Source: Deinococcus koreensis (GTDB taxonomy: Bacteria > Deinococcota > Deinococci > Deinococcales > Deinococcaceae). From it: a stretch of 64,000 nt of DNA. The stretch is from the NCBI RefSeq assembly GCF_002901445.1, contig NZ_PPPD01000001.1, positions 3,230,501 through 3,294,500 on the forward strand. Reading direction: 5' to 3'. Positions 27,734-38,760 of this stretch are shown one piece after another (positions within the stretch are counted from its first letter, which is position 1; the number at the start of each line of letters is the position of its first letter). Under the pieces are notes generated by a model. The model saw nothing but the letters and a program-made list of their open reading frames with translations, was not told the origin of the DNA and did no database searches. The translations under genes were made by a program, and so were the position numbers.

Positions 27734-29290
27734 CTACTTCGTTTCGGTCAGGCTGAAGCTGCCGGTGCCGCTGTAGGCGTACACGCGCCAGCGGTAGGTG
27801 CCGCTCGCCGCCGCGTAGTTCACGGTCTCGGAGCTGGTCGAGCCCAGGCTGGAGGCCACGGTGCTCCAGGTCGTGCCGCTCAGCTTCTGCAGGTACAGGT
27901 CGAAGTCGGCGCCGCTGGGGCCGCTCAGCACGCCCTTCAGGGTGCCGCCCGCATAGCTGAAGCCGGCCGTGCCGGGCTGGTAGCTGCTCGACCCGCTGGC
28001 GCTCAGCGTGCCGGTGTAGGTGGTGCCGGTGCTGGGCGGCGGCGTGACGGCGCCGCTTCCGGTGTAGAGCAGCAGGTTGGGGCTGCCGGTGCCGGCACCC
28101 GTGACCTTGCCGCTGGTGGCGCTGCCGGTCAGGGCGCCGGCCACCTGGGCGGGCGTGTAGGCCGGGTTGGCGGCCAGCACCAGGGCGGCGGCGCCGGCCA
28201 CGTGCGGGGTGGCCATGGAGGTGCCGCTGATGGTGTTGGTGGCCGTGTCGTTGGTGATCCAGGCGCTGGTGATCGAGCTGCCGGGCGCGAAGATGTCCAG
28301 GCACGAGCCGTAGTTGCTGAACGAGGAACGGGCGTCGGTGTTGGTGGTCGAACCCACCGTGATCGCGCTGGGGGCGCGGGCCGGGCTGGAGTTGCAGGCG
28401 TTCACGTTGTCGTTGCCGGCGGCCACCGCCATGACCAGCCCCTTGCTCACCGCGCCGCTCACAGCGTCGTCCACGGCCTGGCTGGCGCCGCCGCCCAGGC
28501 TCATGTTCGCCACGGCCGGGCCGCTCTTGTTGGCCGCCGCCCAATTGATCCCGGCGATCACGCCGGAGTTGCTGCCCGAGCCGGCGCAGTCCAGCACCTT
28601 CACGGCGACCAGATTGACCGCCTTGGCCACGCCGTAGGTGCCGCCGCCGACCGTGCCCGCCACGTGGGTGCCGTGCCCGTTGCAGTCCGTGTTGTTGGTG
28701 TCCACCTGATTGCTGCCCCAGACCGCGCGGCCGCCGAACTGCGCGTGCGTGGTGCGGATGCCGGTGTCGATGATGTACGCCGTGACGGTGCTGGCCGTGG
28801 TGCCGTAGGTATAGCTGCCGTCCAGCGGCAGGGCGCGCTGGTCGATACGGTCGATGCCCCAGGTGGCGCCCGTCTGGGTGGCGTCGGCATGAACCACGCC
28901 GTCCTGCTCGATGTACTTCACGCGCGGGTCGCCCCGGAGCGTCTGCAGGTTCTGGGCGCTGAGGGTCGCCGCGAAGCCGCTTAGGGCCTGGGCGTAGATG
29001 TGCTGGATGCGGACGCCCTGCGGGTCGAGGCCCAGCGTGCCGATCAGGCTGCCTGCACTCTGGGTGCTCAGGCTGGAGCCCAGCGCGCCCTGACTGAAGA
29101 CCACGATGTACTGGCCGGGAATGGCAGCGGCGTTGTCGGTGCCCAGCAGGGGGGCCACGGCCGTGCCGGTGCGTTCGGGGGCGGCTGCCACCGACTCCGG
29201 GCTGGCGGCGGTCTGCACCGGGGTCTGACCACAGGCGGCGAGCAGCAGGGTGACAGCCAGGGTTCCAAGAGCAATACGGGCGTGCTTCAT
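27734..29290 (-). CDS. Secreted subtilisin-like serine protease (S8, aqualysin type)
   Basis: 518 aa. The N-terminus ends in a lipobox (LLLAAC), so the precursor is probably lipidated and anchored before processing. An inhibitor-I9 propeptide follows (IPGQYIVVFSQGAL...VKYIEQDGVVHA, about 55-135), then the catalytic domain with Asp in IIDTGIRTTHAQF, His in GHGTHVAGTVGG and Ser in GTSMATPHVAG. The oxyanion Asn is in MAVAAGNDN. After a TPPPSTG linker comes a C-terminal beta domain of the PPC type (about 425-518; SGPSGADFDLYLQK, YRWRVYAYSGTGSF), often removed on maturation. A GGAGGT ribosome site precedes the ATG. Role: extracellular protein breakdown, which could feed the peptide importers. Confidence 0.94.
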   Translation of the reverse strand: MKHARIALGTLAVTLLLAACGQTPVQTAASPESVAAAPERTGTAVAPLLGTDNAAAIPGQYIVVFSQGALGSSLSTQSAGSLIGTLGLDPQGVRIQHIYAQALSGFAATLSAQNLQTLRGDPRVKYIEQDGVVHADATQTGATWGIDRIDQRALPLDGSYTYGTTASTVTAYIIDTGIRTTHAQFGGRAVWGSNQVDTNNTDCNGHGTHVAGTVGGGTYGVAKAVNLVAVKVLDCAGSGSNSGVIAGINWAAANKSGPAVANMSLGGGASQAVDDAVSGAVSKGLVMAVAAGNDNVNACNSSPARAPSAITVGSTTNTDARSSFSNYGSCLDIFAPGSSITSAWITNDTATNTISGTSMATPHVAGAAALVLAANPAYTPAQVAGALTGSATSGKVTGAGTGSPNLLLYTGSGAVTPPPSTGTTYTGTLSASGSSSYQPGTAGFSYAGGTLKGVLSGPSGADFDLYLQKLSGTTWSTVASSLGSTSSETVNYAAASGTYRWRVYAYSGTGSFSLTETK

Positions 29291-29614
29291 CCAGACCTCC
29301 GGGGTAAGAACGTGATGAGGGGCGTGAACTGTGGGTTAACGAGGGTGGTTTTATCGGTCTGACCGCTCATCCTGGACAGGTCGTCTAGGCAATACACCCA
29401 TTTCCACCCCTGCGCCGTTCAAACGAAAGAACCCGGCCAGACCGGCCTTTTCCTTTGCCAGTCCAATTATGTGAATGCGTACACTTTTCGACGTTCGGGG
29501 CCACAGCCTTTCTAAGAGGATGGTGAAGGGGGAAGAGGCCCGCCCGCGGCGCCCCAGCAGCCCACGTCCAGACGGTCTGCCGTCCGCGCCTGCCCGAGTG
29601 CGTACCATGCGGGT
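29291..29614. other. Divergent intergenic region between subtilase and hisB
   Basis: 324 bases without a convincing gene. It is less GC-rich than its surroundings. It holds the subtilase leader with its GGAGGT site and, at the far end, the hisB -10 box. I could not place a good -35/-10 pair for the protease. Confidence 0.6.
29603..29608 (+). promoter_or_regulatory. -10 box of a leaderless promoter for hisB-hisH
   Basis: TACCAT six bases upstream of the ATG at 29615. Confidence 0.45.
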
Positions 29615-30202
29615 ATGAGCCGCACGGCGACCCTCACGCGCACGACCAGCGAAACGGACATCACGGTCCGCCTCGATCTCGATTCTCCAGCCTCCGACGC
29701 GCCCGCCACCGGGCACGGCTTTTTCGACCACATGCTCGACGCCCTGGCCCGCCACAGCCGCCTGGGCCTGACCATCACGGCGACCGGCGACCTGCACATC
29801 GAGCCCCACCACCTGATCGAGGACACCGGGATCACGCTCGGGCAGGCGCTGAGCCAGGCGCTCGGCGACCGCCGGGGCATCGAGCGCTACGGCAGCGCCT
29901 TCGTGCCCATGGACGAGACGCTGGCCCACGTGGTCATCGACCTCTCGGGCCGGGCGCACCTGGCCTTCGAGCCCGAGACGCTGGAGGTCTGGGGCACGGC
30001 CGGCGGCATGACCCACTACCACCTGCGTGAATTCCTGCGCGGCCTGTGCAACCACGGCGGGATCACCCTGCACGTCCGCCTTCTCGCCGGGCGTGAGGCC
30101 CACCACGTCATCGAGGCCATCGTCAAGGCGCTGGCCCGCGCCCTGCGCGACGCGGTGCGGGTCACGTCCGACGCGCTGCCGAGCACCAAGGGGAGCCTGT
30201 GA
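29615..30202 (+). CDS. hisB: Imidazoleglycerol-phosphate dehydratase HisB
   Basis: 195 aa, the normal length of the monofunctional enzyme. It dehydrates imidazoleglycerol phosphate in histidine synthesis. The manganese-site motifs are complete: HGFFDHMLDALARHS near residue 37, IEPHHLIEDTGITLGQAL near 66, and the C-terminal pair THYHLREFLRGLCNHGGITLHV and GREAHHVIEAIVKALARALRDA. The repeat-like double His motif (HHxxE) occurs twice, as the fold demands. Overlaps hisH (GTGA), giving a two-gene histidine unit; the remaining his genes must be elsewhere. Confidence 0.97.
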   Translation: MSRTATLTRTTSETDITVRLDLDSPASDAPATGHGFFDHMLDALARHSRLGLTITATGDLHIEPHHLIEDTGITLGQALSQALGDRRGIERYGSAFVPMDETLAHVVIDLSGRAHLAFEPETLEVWGTAGGMTHYHLREFLRGLCNHGGITLHVRLLAGREAHHVIEAIVKALARALRDAVRVTSDALPSTKGSL

Positions 30203-30843
30203 GCTCCGTGCAGCCGGGGGGGCGCCCTGAGGTACTGTTGCTCGACTACGGCGCCGGAAATGTCCGCAGCGCCGCCAAGGCCCTGGAACGCGCCGGGATG
30301 AGCGTGCGCGTGAGTGCCGACCCCGCCGACGTGTCCCACGCTCGCGCCGTGGTCGTGCCCGGCCAGGGGCACTTCCGGCAGGTCATGCAGGCCTTCGATT
30401 CCAGCGGCTTCCACGCGCCCGTGCTGGACGCCGCCCACTCGGGCGTGCCGATCCTGGGGATCTGCGTGGGGATGCAGATGCTGCTGGAGGGATCCGAGGA
30501 GGCGCCGGGCACGCCGGGGCTGGGGCTGGTGCCCGGCACGGTGCGGCGCTTCGTGCCCGCGCCCGGCCAGAAGGTGCCGCAGATGGGCTGGAACGCCCTG
30601 GAGGCGCGCGGGGATTCGCCCCTGCTGCGCGGCCTGGACGCCGGGGCCTACGCCTACTTCGTGCATTCCTACTACGTGCCCGCCGAGGTGCCCGTGGCCG
30701 ACGGCGCCCTGACGAACTACGGCGTGCCCTTCTGGGCGGCCCTGAGCGTGGGCAACCTGCACGCCACGCAGTTCCACCCGGAGAAGAGCGGCGCGGTCGG
30801 GCTGGCGATCCTGGAGCGCTTCCGGACGAACGTGCTGGGGTAG
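30199..30843 (+). CDS. hisH: Imidazole glycerol phosphate synthase glutaminase subunit HisH
   Basis: 214 aa class I glutamine amidotransferase. It makes ammonia from glutamine and passes it to HisF. Catalytic Cys in GICVGMQMLLEGSEE near residue 94, and His/Glu in ATQFHPEKSG near 195-197. The conserved opening VLLLDYGAGNVRSAAKAL and the segment VPQMGWNALE are typical. Start GTG overlaps the hisB stop. The partner HisF is not in this window. Confidence 0.96.
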   Translation: MSSVQPGGRPEVLLLDYGAGNVRSAAKALERAGMSVRVSADPADVSHARAVVVPGQGHFRQVMQAFDSSGFHAPVLDAAHSGVPILGICVGMQMLLEGSEEAPGTPGLGLVPGTVRRFVPAPGQKVPQMGWNALEARGDSPLLRGLDAGAYAYFVHSYYVPAEVPVADGALTNYGVPFWAALSVGNLHATQFHPEKSGAVGLAILERFRTNVLG

Positions 30844-30962
30844 GGGAGAGGATGGGTGGACTGGTGGGGCGACATGACCCGGCTCACACCAGCGGCCCTG
30901 TCCAGGGACTCCCCCTGCCCGCCACACCTCGCCCGGCTCTGGTGCCCTGCCGCGCTTTGAGC

Positions 30963-30968
30963 GACAAT
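30963..30968 (+). promoter_or_regulatory. Possible -10 box of a leaderless promoter for ilvE
   Basis: GACAAT five bases upstream of the ATG at 30974; weaker than the others because of its first base and short gap. Confidence 0.35.
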
Positions 30969-30973
30969 CAGGC

Positions 30974-32038
30974 ATGACGCAGACCACCATCCCCGACGGC
31001 AGCGCCGCACCCCGGCCGAGTGTGCCCGACATCGACTGGGCGAACCTGGGCTTCAGCTACATCCGCACCGACTGGCGCTATCTGGCGCACTGGCAGGACG
31101 GGGCCTGGGATGCCGGGCACCTCACCGAAGACAACGTGCTGCACATCTCCGAGGGTTCCACCGCGCTGCACTACGGCCAGCAGTGCTTCGAGGGCCTCAA
31201 GGCGTACCGCTGTGCGGACGGCTCGGTCAACCTCTTCCGCCCGGATCAGAACGCCGCCCGGATGGCGCGCAGCTGTGAGCGGGTGCTGATGCCCGCGCCC
31301 AGCCAGGCGGCGTTCATCGACGCCTGTCGGCAGGTCGTCCGGGCCAACGACCACTTCATCCCGCCCTACGGCACGGGCGGCAGCCTGTACCTGCGCCCCT
31401 TCGTGATCGGCGTGGGCGACAACATCGGGGTCCGCAGCGCGCCGGAGTTCCTGTTCGGCGTGTTCTGCATCCCGGTGGGGCCGTACTTCAAGGGGGGCCT
31501 GAGCCCCATGAATTTCGTGACCTCCGGGTACGACCGCGCGGCTCCGCACGGCACCGGCGCGGCCAAGGTGGGGGGTAACTACGCCGCCAGCCTGCTTCCC
31601 GGCCAGGAGGCCAAGGCCCGGCACTTCGCCGACGCCATCTACCTCGATCCCGAAACGCACACGAAGATCGAGGAGGTCGGCAGCGCCAACTTCTTCGCCA
31701 TCACCAAAGGCGGCTCGACCTTCGTGACCCCCAGTTCGCCGTCGATCCTGCCCAGCATCACCAAATACAGCCTGCTGTGGCTGGCCGAGCACCGCCTGGG
31801 CCTGAAGGTGCGGGAGGGCGACGTGCCGATCGACCGGCTGGACGAGTTCTCCGAGGCCGGCGCGTGTGGCACGGCCGCCGTGATCACGCCCATCGGCGGG
31901 ATCCAGCACGGCGAGCGCTTCCACGTGTTCCACTCCGAGACCGAGGCCGGCCCGGTCACCCGCCGCCTGTACGAGGAACTGGTCGGCATCCAGTTCGGCG
32001 ACCGCGAGGCGCCGGAGGGCTGGATCGTGAAGGTCTGA
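30974..32038 (+). CDS. ilvE: Branched-chain amino acid aminotransferase IlvE (long form)
   Basis: 354 aa PLP enzyme that interconverts branched-chain amino acids and their 2-oxo acids. It is of the longer group II type rather than the ~310-aa E. coli form: GFSYIRTDWRYLAHWQDGAWDAG, STALHYGQQCFEGLKAYR, YLRPFVIGVGDNIGV, and the PLP lysine in GAAKVGGNYAASLLPGQEAKA near residue 199. The cofactor-binding EEVGSANFFAIT and the end GWIVKV are also typical. It stands alone; no other ilv or leu gene is nearby. No T-box or leader peptide is seen upstream. Confidence 0.94.
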   Translation: MTQTTIPDGSAAPRPSVPDIDWANLGFSYIRTDWRYLAHWQDGAWDAGHLTEDNVLHISEGSTALHYGQQCFEGLKAYRCADGSVNLFRPDQNAARMARSCERVLMPAPSQAAFIDACRQVVRANDHFIPPYGTGGSLYLRPFVIGVGDNIGVRSAPEFLFGVFCIPVGPYFKGGLSPMNFVTSGYDRAAPHGTGAAKVGGNYAASLLPGQEAKARHFADAIYLDPETHTKIEEVGSANFFAITKGGSTFVTPSSPSILPSITKYSLLWLAEHRLGLKVREGDVPIDRLDEFSEAGACGTAAVITPIGGIQHGERFHVFHSETEAGPVTRRLYEELVGIQFGDREAPEGWIVKV

Positions 32039-32131
32039 AGCCCACACCGACAGCCTTCATGAGGGTCTTAGGGAAATCATGATGATCGCCCGTTTCTGAG
32101 GCCGGGACGCCAGCGCGGCGCCGCCTCCCGC

Positions 32132-32137
32132 TACACT
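32132..32137 (+). promoter_or_regulatory. -10 box of a leaderless promoter for glgB
   Basis: TACACT seven bases upstream of the ATG at 32145. Confidence 0.5.
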
Positions 32138-32144
32138 CCTGAGC

Positions 32145-34040
32145 ATGATTGAACCGCTTGCGCTCGACCATGGGAACCTGCAGAAGCTCGTCACCGCCGA
32201 CCTCGTGCGGCCTGACCATCTGCTCGGCGCCCACCCGGTCACCCAGGGCGGCGTCGAGGGCGTGCGCTTCGCGGTGTGGGCGCCGGCCGCGCAGCACGTC
32301 AGCGTGGTGGGCGACTTCAACGGCTACAACGGCTTCGACAACCCGATGCAGCGCCTCGAGTTCGGCTACTGGGGCGCCTTCGTGCCCGCGGCGCGCAACG
32401 GCCAGCGCTACAAGTTCCGCATCACCGGCGCGGACGGCCGCACCGTGGACAAGATCGACCCCTACGGGCAGTTCTTCGAGGTGCGCCCGGCCACCGCCAG
32501 CATCGTCTGGCAGCACGACTTCGCCTGGACGGACGGGGAGTGGATGACGGCGCGCTCCCAGGGCTTCGACCGCCCCGTGAGCGTGTACGAGGTGCACCTG
32601 CCCTCCTGGCAGCGCCGCGAGGACGGCTGGTTCATGAACTACCGCGACCTCGCGCACAAGCTGGGCGAGTACGTGGGGTACATGGGCTTCACGCACGTGG
32701 AGCTGCTGGGCGTGATGGAACACCCCTTCGACGGCTCGTGGGGCTATCAGGTCACGGGCTACTACGCGCCCAGCAGCCGCATGGGCACGCCCGAGGACTT
32801 CAAGTATTTCGTGAACCACCTGCATTCGCTGGGCATCGGCGTGCTGCTGGACTGGGTGCCCGGCCATTTTCCCACCGACGAGTTCGCGCTCGCCAAGTTC
32901 GACGGCGCGCCGCTGTACGAATACGCCGACCCCCGCAAGGGCTTCCACCTCGACTGGAACACCTACATCTTCGACTACGGCCGCAACGAGGTCGTGATGT
33001 TCCTGGTGGGCTCGGCCCTCAAGTGGCTGCAGGACTACCACATCGACGGCCTGCGGGTGGACGCGGTGGCTTCCATGCTCTACCTGGACTTCTCGCGCAC
33101 CGAATGGATCCCGAATATCCACGGCGGGCGCGAGAACCTGGAGGCCATCGCCTTCCTGAAGCGCCTGAACGAGGTCGTGCACCACATGGCGCCGGGCTGC
33201 ATGATCGTGGCCGAGGAGAGCACCGCCTTCCCCGGCGTGACCAAGCCGACCCCCGGCGGCCTGGGCTTCGACTACAAGTGGGCCATGGGCTGGATGAACG
33301 ACACCCTGCGCTACGTCGAGGAGGATCCACTGTGGCGTAAGTACCATCACCACGCGCTGACCTTCTTCAACGCCTACCGCACCACCGAGAACTACGTGCT
33401 GGCCATCAGCCACGACGAGGTCGTGCACCTGAAGAAGAGCATGGTGATGAAGATGCCCGGCGACTGGTACGCCCAGCGCGCCGGCTACCGCGCCTTCCTG
33501 GCCCTGATGTGGAGCACGCCCGGCAAGAAGCTGCTGTTCATGGGCCAGGAGTTCGCCCAGTCGACCGAATGGAGCTACGAGTCCGAACTGCCCTGGTACA
33601 TGACCCAGCAGCCCGATCACCGGGGCGTCATGAACCTGACCCGGCGCCTGAACGCCCTGTACTGCTCCCGCCCCGACTGGCATACAGGCGACCTGCTCGA
33701 CGAGGGCCTGCAGTGGATCAGCGCCGACGACGCCGACAACTCCGTCTATGCCTACCTGCGCCGCGACCCGCAGGGTGAGGCCTGGAGCCTGGTGGTCGCC
33801 AACATGACCCCGGTGTACCGCGAGCAGTATCCGGTCGGCGTGCCCCAGCCCGGCGAGTACCGCCTGCTGCTCTCCACCGACGACGGCGAGTTCGGCGGCT
33901 TCGGCACCCAGCAGCCCGGCCTGAGCACGACCGATGAGGGCTGGAATGACCAGGCGCAGTCGCTCAGGCTGAACCTGCCCCCGAACGCCGTGCTGGTGCT
34001 GGAGCCCGTGCCGGCACCCGTGGTGAGCGAGCAGCGGTGA
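32145..34040 (+). CDS. glgB: 1,4-alpha-glucan branching enzyme GlgB
   Basis: 631 aa GH13 enzyme that adds alpha-1,6 branches to glycogen. Domains: N-terminal CBM48 (LLGAHPVTQGGVEGVRFAVWAPAAQHVSVVGDFNGYNGF), the (beta/alpha)8 barrel starting SVYEVHLPSWQR, and the C-terminal beta domain. Catalytic residues: nucleophile Asp in DGLRVDAVASMLYLDFSR near 306, acid/base Glu in VAEESTAFP near 355, and transition-state Asp in AISHDEVVHLKKSM near 423. WGYQVTGYYAPSSRMGTPEDFKYFVNHLH is the branching-enzyme form of region I. The longer bacterial N1 domain is absent, so it is the shorter class. Overlaps the following membrane protein (GTGA). Confidence 0.97.
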   Translation: MIEPLALDHGNLQKLVTADLVRPDHLLGAHPVTQGGVEGVRFAVWAPAAQHVSVVGDFNGYNGFDNPMQRLEFGYWGAFVPAARNGQRYKFRITGADGRTVDKIDPYGQFFEVRPATASIVWQHDFAWTDGEWMTARSQGFDRPVSVYEVHLPSWQRREDGWFMNYRDLAHKLGEYVGYMGFTHVELLGVMEHPFDGSWGYQVTGYYAPSSRMGTPEDFKYFVNHLHSLGIGVLLDWVPGHFPTDEFALAKFDGAPLYEYADPRKGFHLDWNTYIFDYGRNEVVMFLVGSALKWLQDYHIDGLRVDAVASMLYLDFSRTEWIPNIHGGRENLEAIAFLKRLNEVVHHMAPGCMIVAEESTAFPGVTKPTPGGLGFDYKWAMGWMNDTLRYVEEDPLWRKYHHHALTFFNAYRTTENYVLAISHDEVVHLKKSMVMKMPGDWYAQRAGYRAFLALMWSTPGKKLLFMGQEFAQSTEWSYESELPWYMTQQPDHRGVMNLTRRLNALYCSRPDWHTGDLLDEGLQWISADDADNSVYAYLRRDPQGEAWSLVVANMTPVYREQYPVGVPQPGEYRLLLSTDDGEFGGFGTQQPGLSTTDEGWNDQAQSLRLNLPPNAVLVLEPVPAPVVSEQR

Positions 34041-34339
34041 GCCGCCCGCCCGAGCCCGAGCCCGAGCAGGCCGACCGTCCCAGAGCGGCGCCGGACTCCC
34101 TGACCATCCTCAGCTTCGTGCTGCTGGGCGTGCTCGCCGTGCTCCTGCTGTGGCCCATCCTGAGCGGGGGGCCGGCGCCCAGCCCTTACCTCGTCGCGGG
34201 GCTGCTGCTGGCGCGGCTGGGGCTCCAGGTGCTGCGTTCCCGGCGGGACGGCCGGCTCCGGCGGCCCTCGGCGTGGGCCCTCGACCTGATCGTCATCGGC
34301 CTGATCTTCTGGGTCGCCAGCCAGCAGCCAGCGCGGTAG
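34037..34339 (+). CDS. Small membrane protein coupled to glgB
   Basis: 100 aa with an acidic Pro/Glu-rich start (PPEPEPEQADRPRAAPDS) and three hydrophobic segments: LTILSFVLLGVLAVLLLWPIL, PYLVAGLLLARLGLQVL and WALDLIVIGLIFWVASQ. A basic stretch (RSRRDGRLRRP) sits between the second and third. Translation is coupled to glgB by a GTGA overlap, but nothing in the sequence links it to glycogen. Family not recognised. Confidence 0.7.
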   Translation: MSRPPEPEPEQADRPRAAPDSLTILSFVLLGVLAVLLLWPILSGGPAPSPYLVAGLLLARLGLQVLRSRRDGRLRRPSAWALDLIVIGLIFWVASQQPAR

Positions 34340-34396
34340 CTTCGGCAGGGGAGCCGGCCACGTGGCCCCGGCCCTAAGTGGCCCCCTGTCGGGCGC

Positions 34397-34402
34397 TATC
34401 CT
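34397..34402 (+). promoter_or_regulatory. -10 box of a leaderless promoter for the nitroreductase gene
   Basis: TATCCT seven bases upstream of the ATG at 34410; supports that start over an in-frame GTG or TTG further upstream. Confidence 0.5.
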
Positions 34403-34409
34403 CCGCCCC

Positions 34410-35246
34410 ATGTCGCTCCCCCCTGAACCCCAGCCTGTGGACGTGCCCTCCCGCTCCCTGACGCCCCAGCAGGTCACGGCCTTCTACGACGCCCACCGCA
34501 CCGTCCGCCAGTACGTGACTGGGCCGGACGGGGCGCCGCTGCCGCTGCCTCAGGGCCATCTGGAGGCCATCCTGCACGCCGCGCAGCGCGCGCCCACCGA
34601 CGCCACGGCGCAGCTGTATTCGCTGGTGCGGCTGACCCGCCCGGAATTGCGCGCACGCATCGCCGAGCTGACCACCAACGCGCACATCGCCACGGCCTCG
34701 GAGGCCTTCGTCGTGTGCGCCGACGTGCGGCGGGTTCGCCGGGTGCTGGAGGTGGGCGGGAAGACCCCCGGCCACTGGCCCGCCATCGCCGTCCACTTCG
34801 GCATCGGCGACGCTGTGATGGCGGGCACCAACCTGCTCACCGCCGCCGAGATGCTGGGCTACCAGGGCTGCTGGATCGGCGGGGTGATGAACGGCCTGGG
34901 CGGGATTATCGACGAGCTCGGGCTGCCGGCCGGCGTGCTGCCCTTCGCCGCGCTGACGGTCGGCCGGCCCGCCGAGCAGGCCCCGTACCGCCCGCGCGTG
35001 CCGCGCCCGCTGGTGATCCACACCGACACCTACCACTCCGGCAGCGACGAGGAGATCCGGGAGGCCATCGAGGTCATGAACCCCATCGCCTCGCGCGGCG
35101 GGCAGCCCGGCGACTGGGTGCGGCTGCTCAACTCGTACTTCGGTGCGGGCGGCGGCATGGAGGGGCGGGAACCGAAGCTGGTGGCTGCGCTCCGGAGACA
35201 GGGGCTGTGGGCGGGGGAGGAAGGCGTGGAAGCGCGGCGCCCCTGA
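34410..35246 (+). CDS. Nitroreductase-family flavin oxidoreductase (NfsA-like)
   Basis: 278 aa FMN-dependent NAD(P)H oxidoreductase. Seen: VTAFYDAHRTVRQYVTG (FMN phosphate-binding Arg region), LEAILHAAQRAPTDATAQLYSLVRL, AIAVHFGIGDAVMAGTNLLTAAEMLGYQGCWIGGVMN (dimer and flavin contacts) and LPFAALTVGRPAE. The order and the long C-terminal arm (about 200-278) match the NfsA/flavin reductase P branch. Such enzymes reduce nitroaromatics, quinones or flavin; the natural substrate is unknown. Confidence 0.87.
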   Translation: MSLPPEPQPVDVPSRSLTPQQVTAFYDAHRTVRQYVTGPDGAPLPLPQGHLEAILHAAQRAPTDATAQLYSLVRLTRPELRARIAELTTNAHIATASEAFVVCADVRRVRRVLEVGGKTPGHWPAIAVHFGIGDAVMAGTNLLTAAEMLGYQGCWIGGVMNGLGGIIDELGLPAGVLPFAALTVGRPAEQAPYRPRVPRPLVIHTDTYHSGSDEEIREAIEVMNPIASRGGQPGDWVRLLNSYFGAGGGMEGREPKLVAALRRQGLWAGEEGVEARRP

Positions 35247-35363
35247 CCTGGAGTTCTGCCCGACCCCTGGCCTTTCTCTCGGCTTGAGCTGTCCTTCATA
35301 CCTCCCGCATTCACTGCATCTGAGGCGAGCTGTGGATCAAGGGTCTGCTCTGCTGAGCCCAGC

Positions 35364-35723
35364 ATGAAAACACCGATCCTCACATTCTTTTTGCTGATGT
35401 CCGGCGCTGCGGCCCTGCCAGGCACATTTCTGCCAGGTACGGTACCCGCTCCCTCACGCCTCTACTCTTCGGCCGATGCGAGGGGCAAGGTCGTCACGAC
35501 CCTCGCGGCCCGGCAGAGCATCCAGATCAGGCGCTGTACGCCGCAGTGGTGCAGCGTGTCGGTGGGGGCGAGGTCGGGCTGGATTCCCCGCGCGCAGGTT
35601 AGGGCGCAGGGGAAGTGTGCCGATCTGATCGCGGTCGGTCTGCGCGACCTGCGGCCCGGCGAGGCGAGTTACAGCGGCGCCCGGGATCGCGACGGCGACG
35701 GCCTGGGCTGTGACATGAAATAG
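35364..35723 (+). CDS. Secreted SH3-like plus excalibur domain protein
   Basis: 119 aa. Signal peptide [17 protein letters not shown], then an SH3b-like segment ([51 protein letters not shown], about 29-80) and a C-terminal excalibur motif ([23 protein letters not shown], about 95-118) whose DRDGDGLGC pattern is a calcium-binding loop. Such small proteins act at the cell surface and may bind wall material. Four cysteines could form two disulfides. Confidence 0.85.
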   Translation: MKTPILTFFLLMSGAAALPGTFLPGTVPAPSRLYSSADARGKVVTTLAARQSIQIRRCTPQWCSVSVGARSGWIPRAQVRAQGKCADLIAVGLRDLRPGEASYSGARDRDGDGLGCDMK

Positions 35724-35761
35724 CGCTTTGCGCTGTCCTGCCCACCGCTGCGCAGACCTCC

Positions 35762-35767
35762 TACAAT
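35762..35767 (+). promoter_or_regulatory. -10 box of a leaderless promoter for the trans-sulfuration gene
   Basis: TACAAT six bases upstream of the GTG at 35774. Confidence 0.5.
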
Positions 35768-35773
35768 TGCCCG

Positions 35774-36961
<1,188 letters not shown>

Positions 36962-36975
36962 CGGGCCGCGCCCTC

Positions 36976-37742
<767 letters not shown>

Positions 37743-37746
<4 letters not shown>

Positions 37747-38318
37747 GGGGTGACCGGCGTCCACTCCCGGCGCAGCAGGTCGAGCCTCACGCTGTCGAAG
37801 CGCATCCCGCCGACCAGCCGGGCCTCGCGGATACGGGCGGCCTCGCGGAAGCCCAGGCGCCGGGCGGCGCCCATCATGCGCTCGTTGCCGCTCCAGGTCG
37901 AGAGGGTCAGGACGTGGGCGTCGGTCTCGTCCAGGGTGGCCTGCACCCACTGCGAGAGGGCCGCGCGGCCCACGCCCTGGCCCCAGTGGGCCGGATCATA
38001 GACCAGGATGCCCAGATCCCACCAGCCGCCCCCCCGCGGCTCCTCCTCCGAGCGGTTGACCATGCCCACGCACTGCCCGCCCAGGTCGATCACCCGTTCG
38101 TCGGGGCGGGTGGCGGTCTGCCGCAGGTGCTCCACGTAGGCCTGCAGCGAGGCGGTGGTCGAGCCGGCATGGAAGTAGGGCGCGTCCCAGCGGCGCCACT
38201 CGGCGTCCGGGTCGGTGAGCCAGCGCTCCAGGGTGGGCAGGTCACGCGGGCGGCGGCCCCGCAGGGTCACGCCGGGGTGGGGCTGGGTCGGTTCTGAACG
38301 GGAGGACGGCGAGGTCAC
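37743..38318 (-). CDS. GNAT-family N-acetyltransferase
   Basis: 191 aa. The GNAT acetyl-CoA fold is visible: VTLRGRRPRDLPTLERWLTDPD at the N-terminus (RimJ/RimL-like), then the strand before motif A WWDLGILVYDPAHWGQGVGRAALSQWVQATL, where WGQGVGR is the pyrophosphate-binding loop, and LTLSTWSGNERMMGAARRLGFREAARIREARLVGG, which is motif B with the usual Asn. Target unknown; the RimL-like order suggests an amino group on a protein or small molecule. The 3' end overlaps the coiled-coil gene (ATGA), so the two may work together. Confidence 0.88.
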
Positions 38319-38375
38319 GGCCGCATCATTCCAGAGCGGTGTCCCGGTTCGGGTAGGCGGCGCCCGAGCGGGCCT

Positions 38376-38756
38376 TCATGCGCCCAGCCGCTGCCACAGC
38401 GCCGGCAGCAGCACCGTCAGCGCCACGCCTAGCGCGCCGAGGCTCGCCAGCAGCACGGCCGCCGCCGCCGCGTCCTTGGCGAGCTTCGCCGCCGGGTGCG
38501 GCTGCGGGCTCAGCAGATCGACCGTGGCCTCGACCGCCGTGTTCACCAGCTCCAGCCCCAGCACCAGCGCGCAGCTCAGCAGGATGGGGGCGAGCGGCAC
38601 CCGCAACCACAGCGCGAAACCCAGGGCCAGCACGCCCGCCCAGACCTCCACGCGGAAATTGGCCTGCGTACGGTACGTGGCCGCCACCCCCGCCCAGGCG
38701 AAGCCCGCCGAGCGCCACCAGCGCCTGAAGCTCAGCGCCGAGCCGTCCGACCTCAC
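38376..38756 (-). CDS. dgkA: Diacylglycerol/undecaprenol kinase DgkA
   Basis: 126 aa small membrane kinase. In Gram-positive-like bacteria this protein recycles undecaprenol for wall synthesis; in others it phosphorylates diacylglycerol. The family motifs are clear: RSAGFAWAGVAATYRTQANFRVEVWAG, then ALVLGLELVNTAVEATVDLL (E-x-x-N-T-A-x-E-x-x-x-D) and AKLAKDAAAAAVLLASLGAL. Three hydrophobic helices match the trimeric enzyme. GTG at 38756 begins five bases after the ybeY stop codon region, keeping the conserved phoH-ybeY-dgkA gene order. Confidence 0.92.
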   Translation of the reverse strand: MRSDGSALSFRRWWRSAGFAWAGVAATYRTQANFRVEVWAGVLALGFALWLRVPLAPILLSCALVLGLELVNTAVEATVDLLSPQPHPAAKLAKDAAAAAVLLASLGALGVALTVLLPALWQRLGA

Positions 38757-38760
38757 GCGC

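Noticed and set aside
30844..30973. T-box leader or attenuator in front of ilvE
   Set aside because: No T-box sequence, specifier hairpin, branched-chain leader peptide or terminator could be found in the 130 bases.
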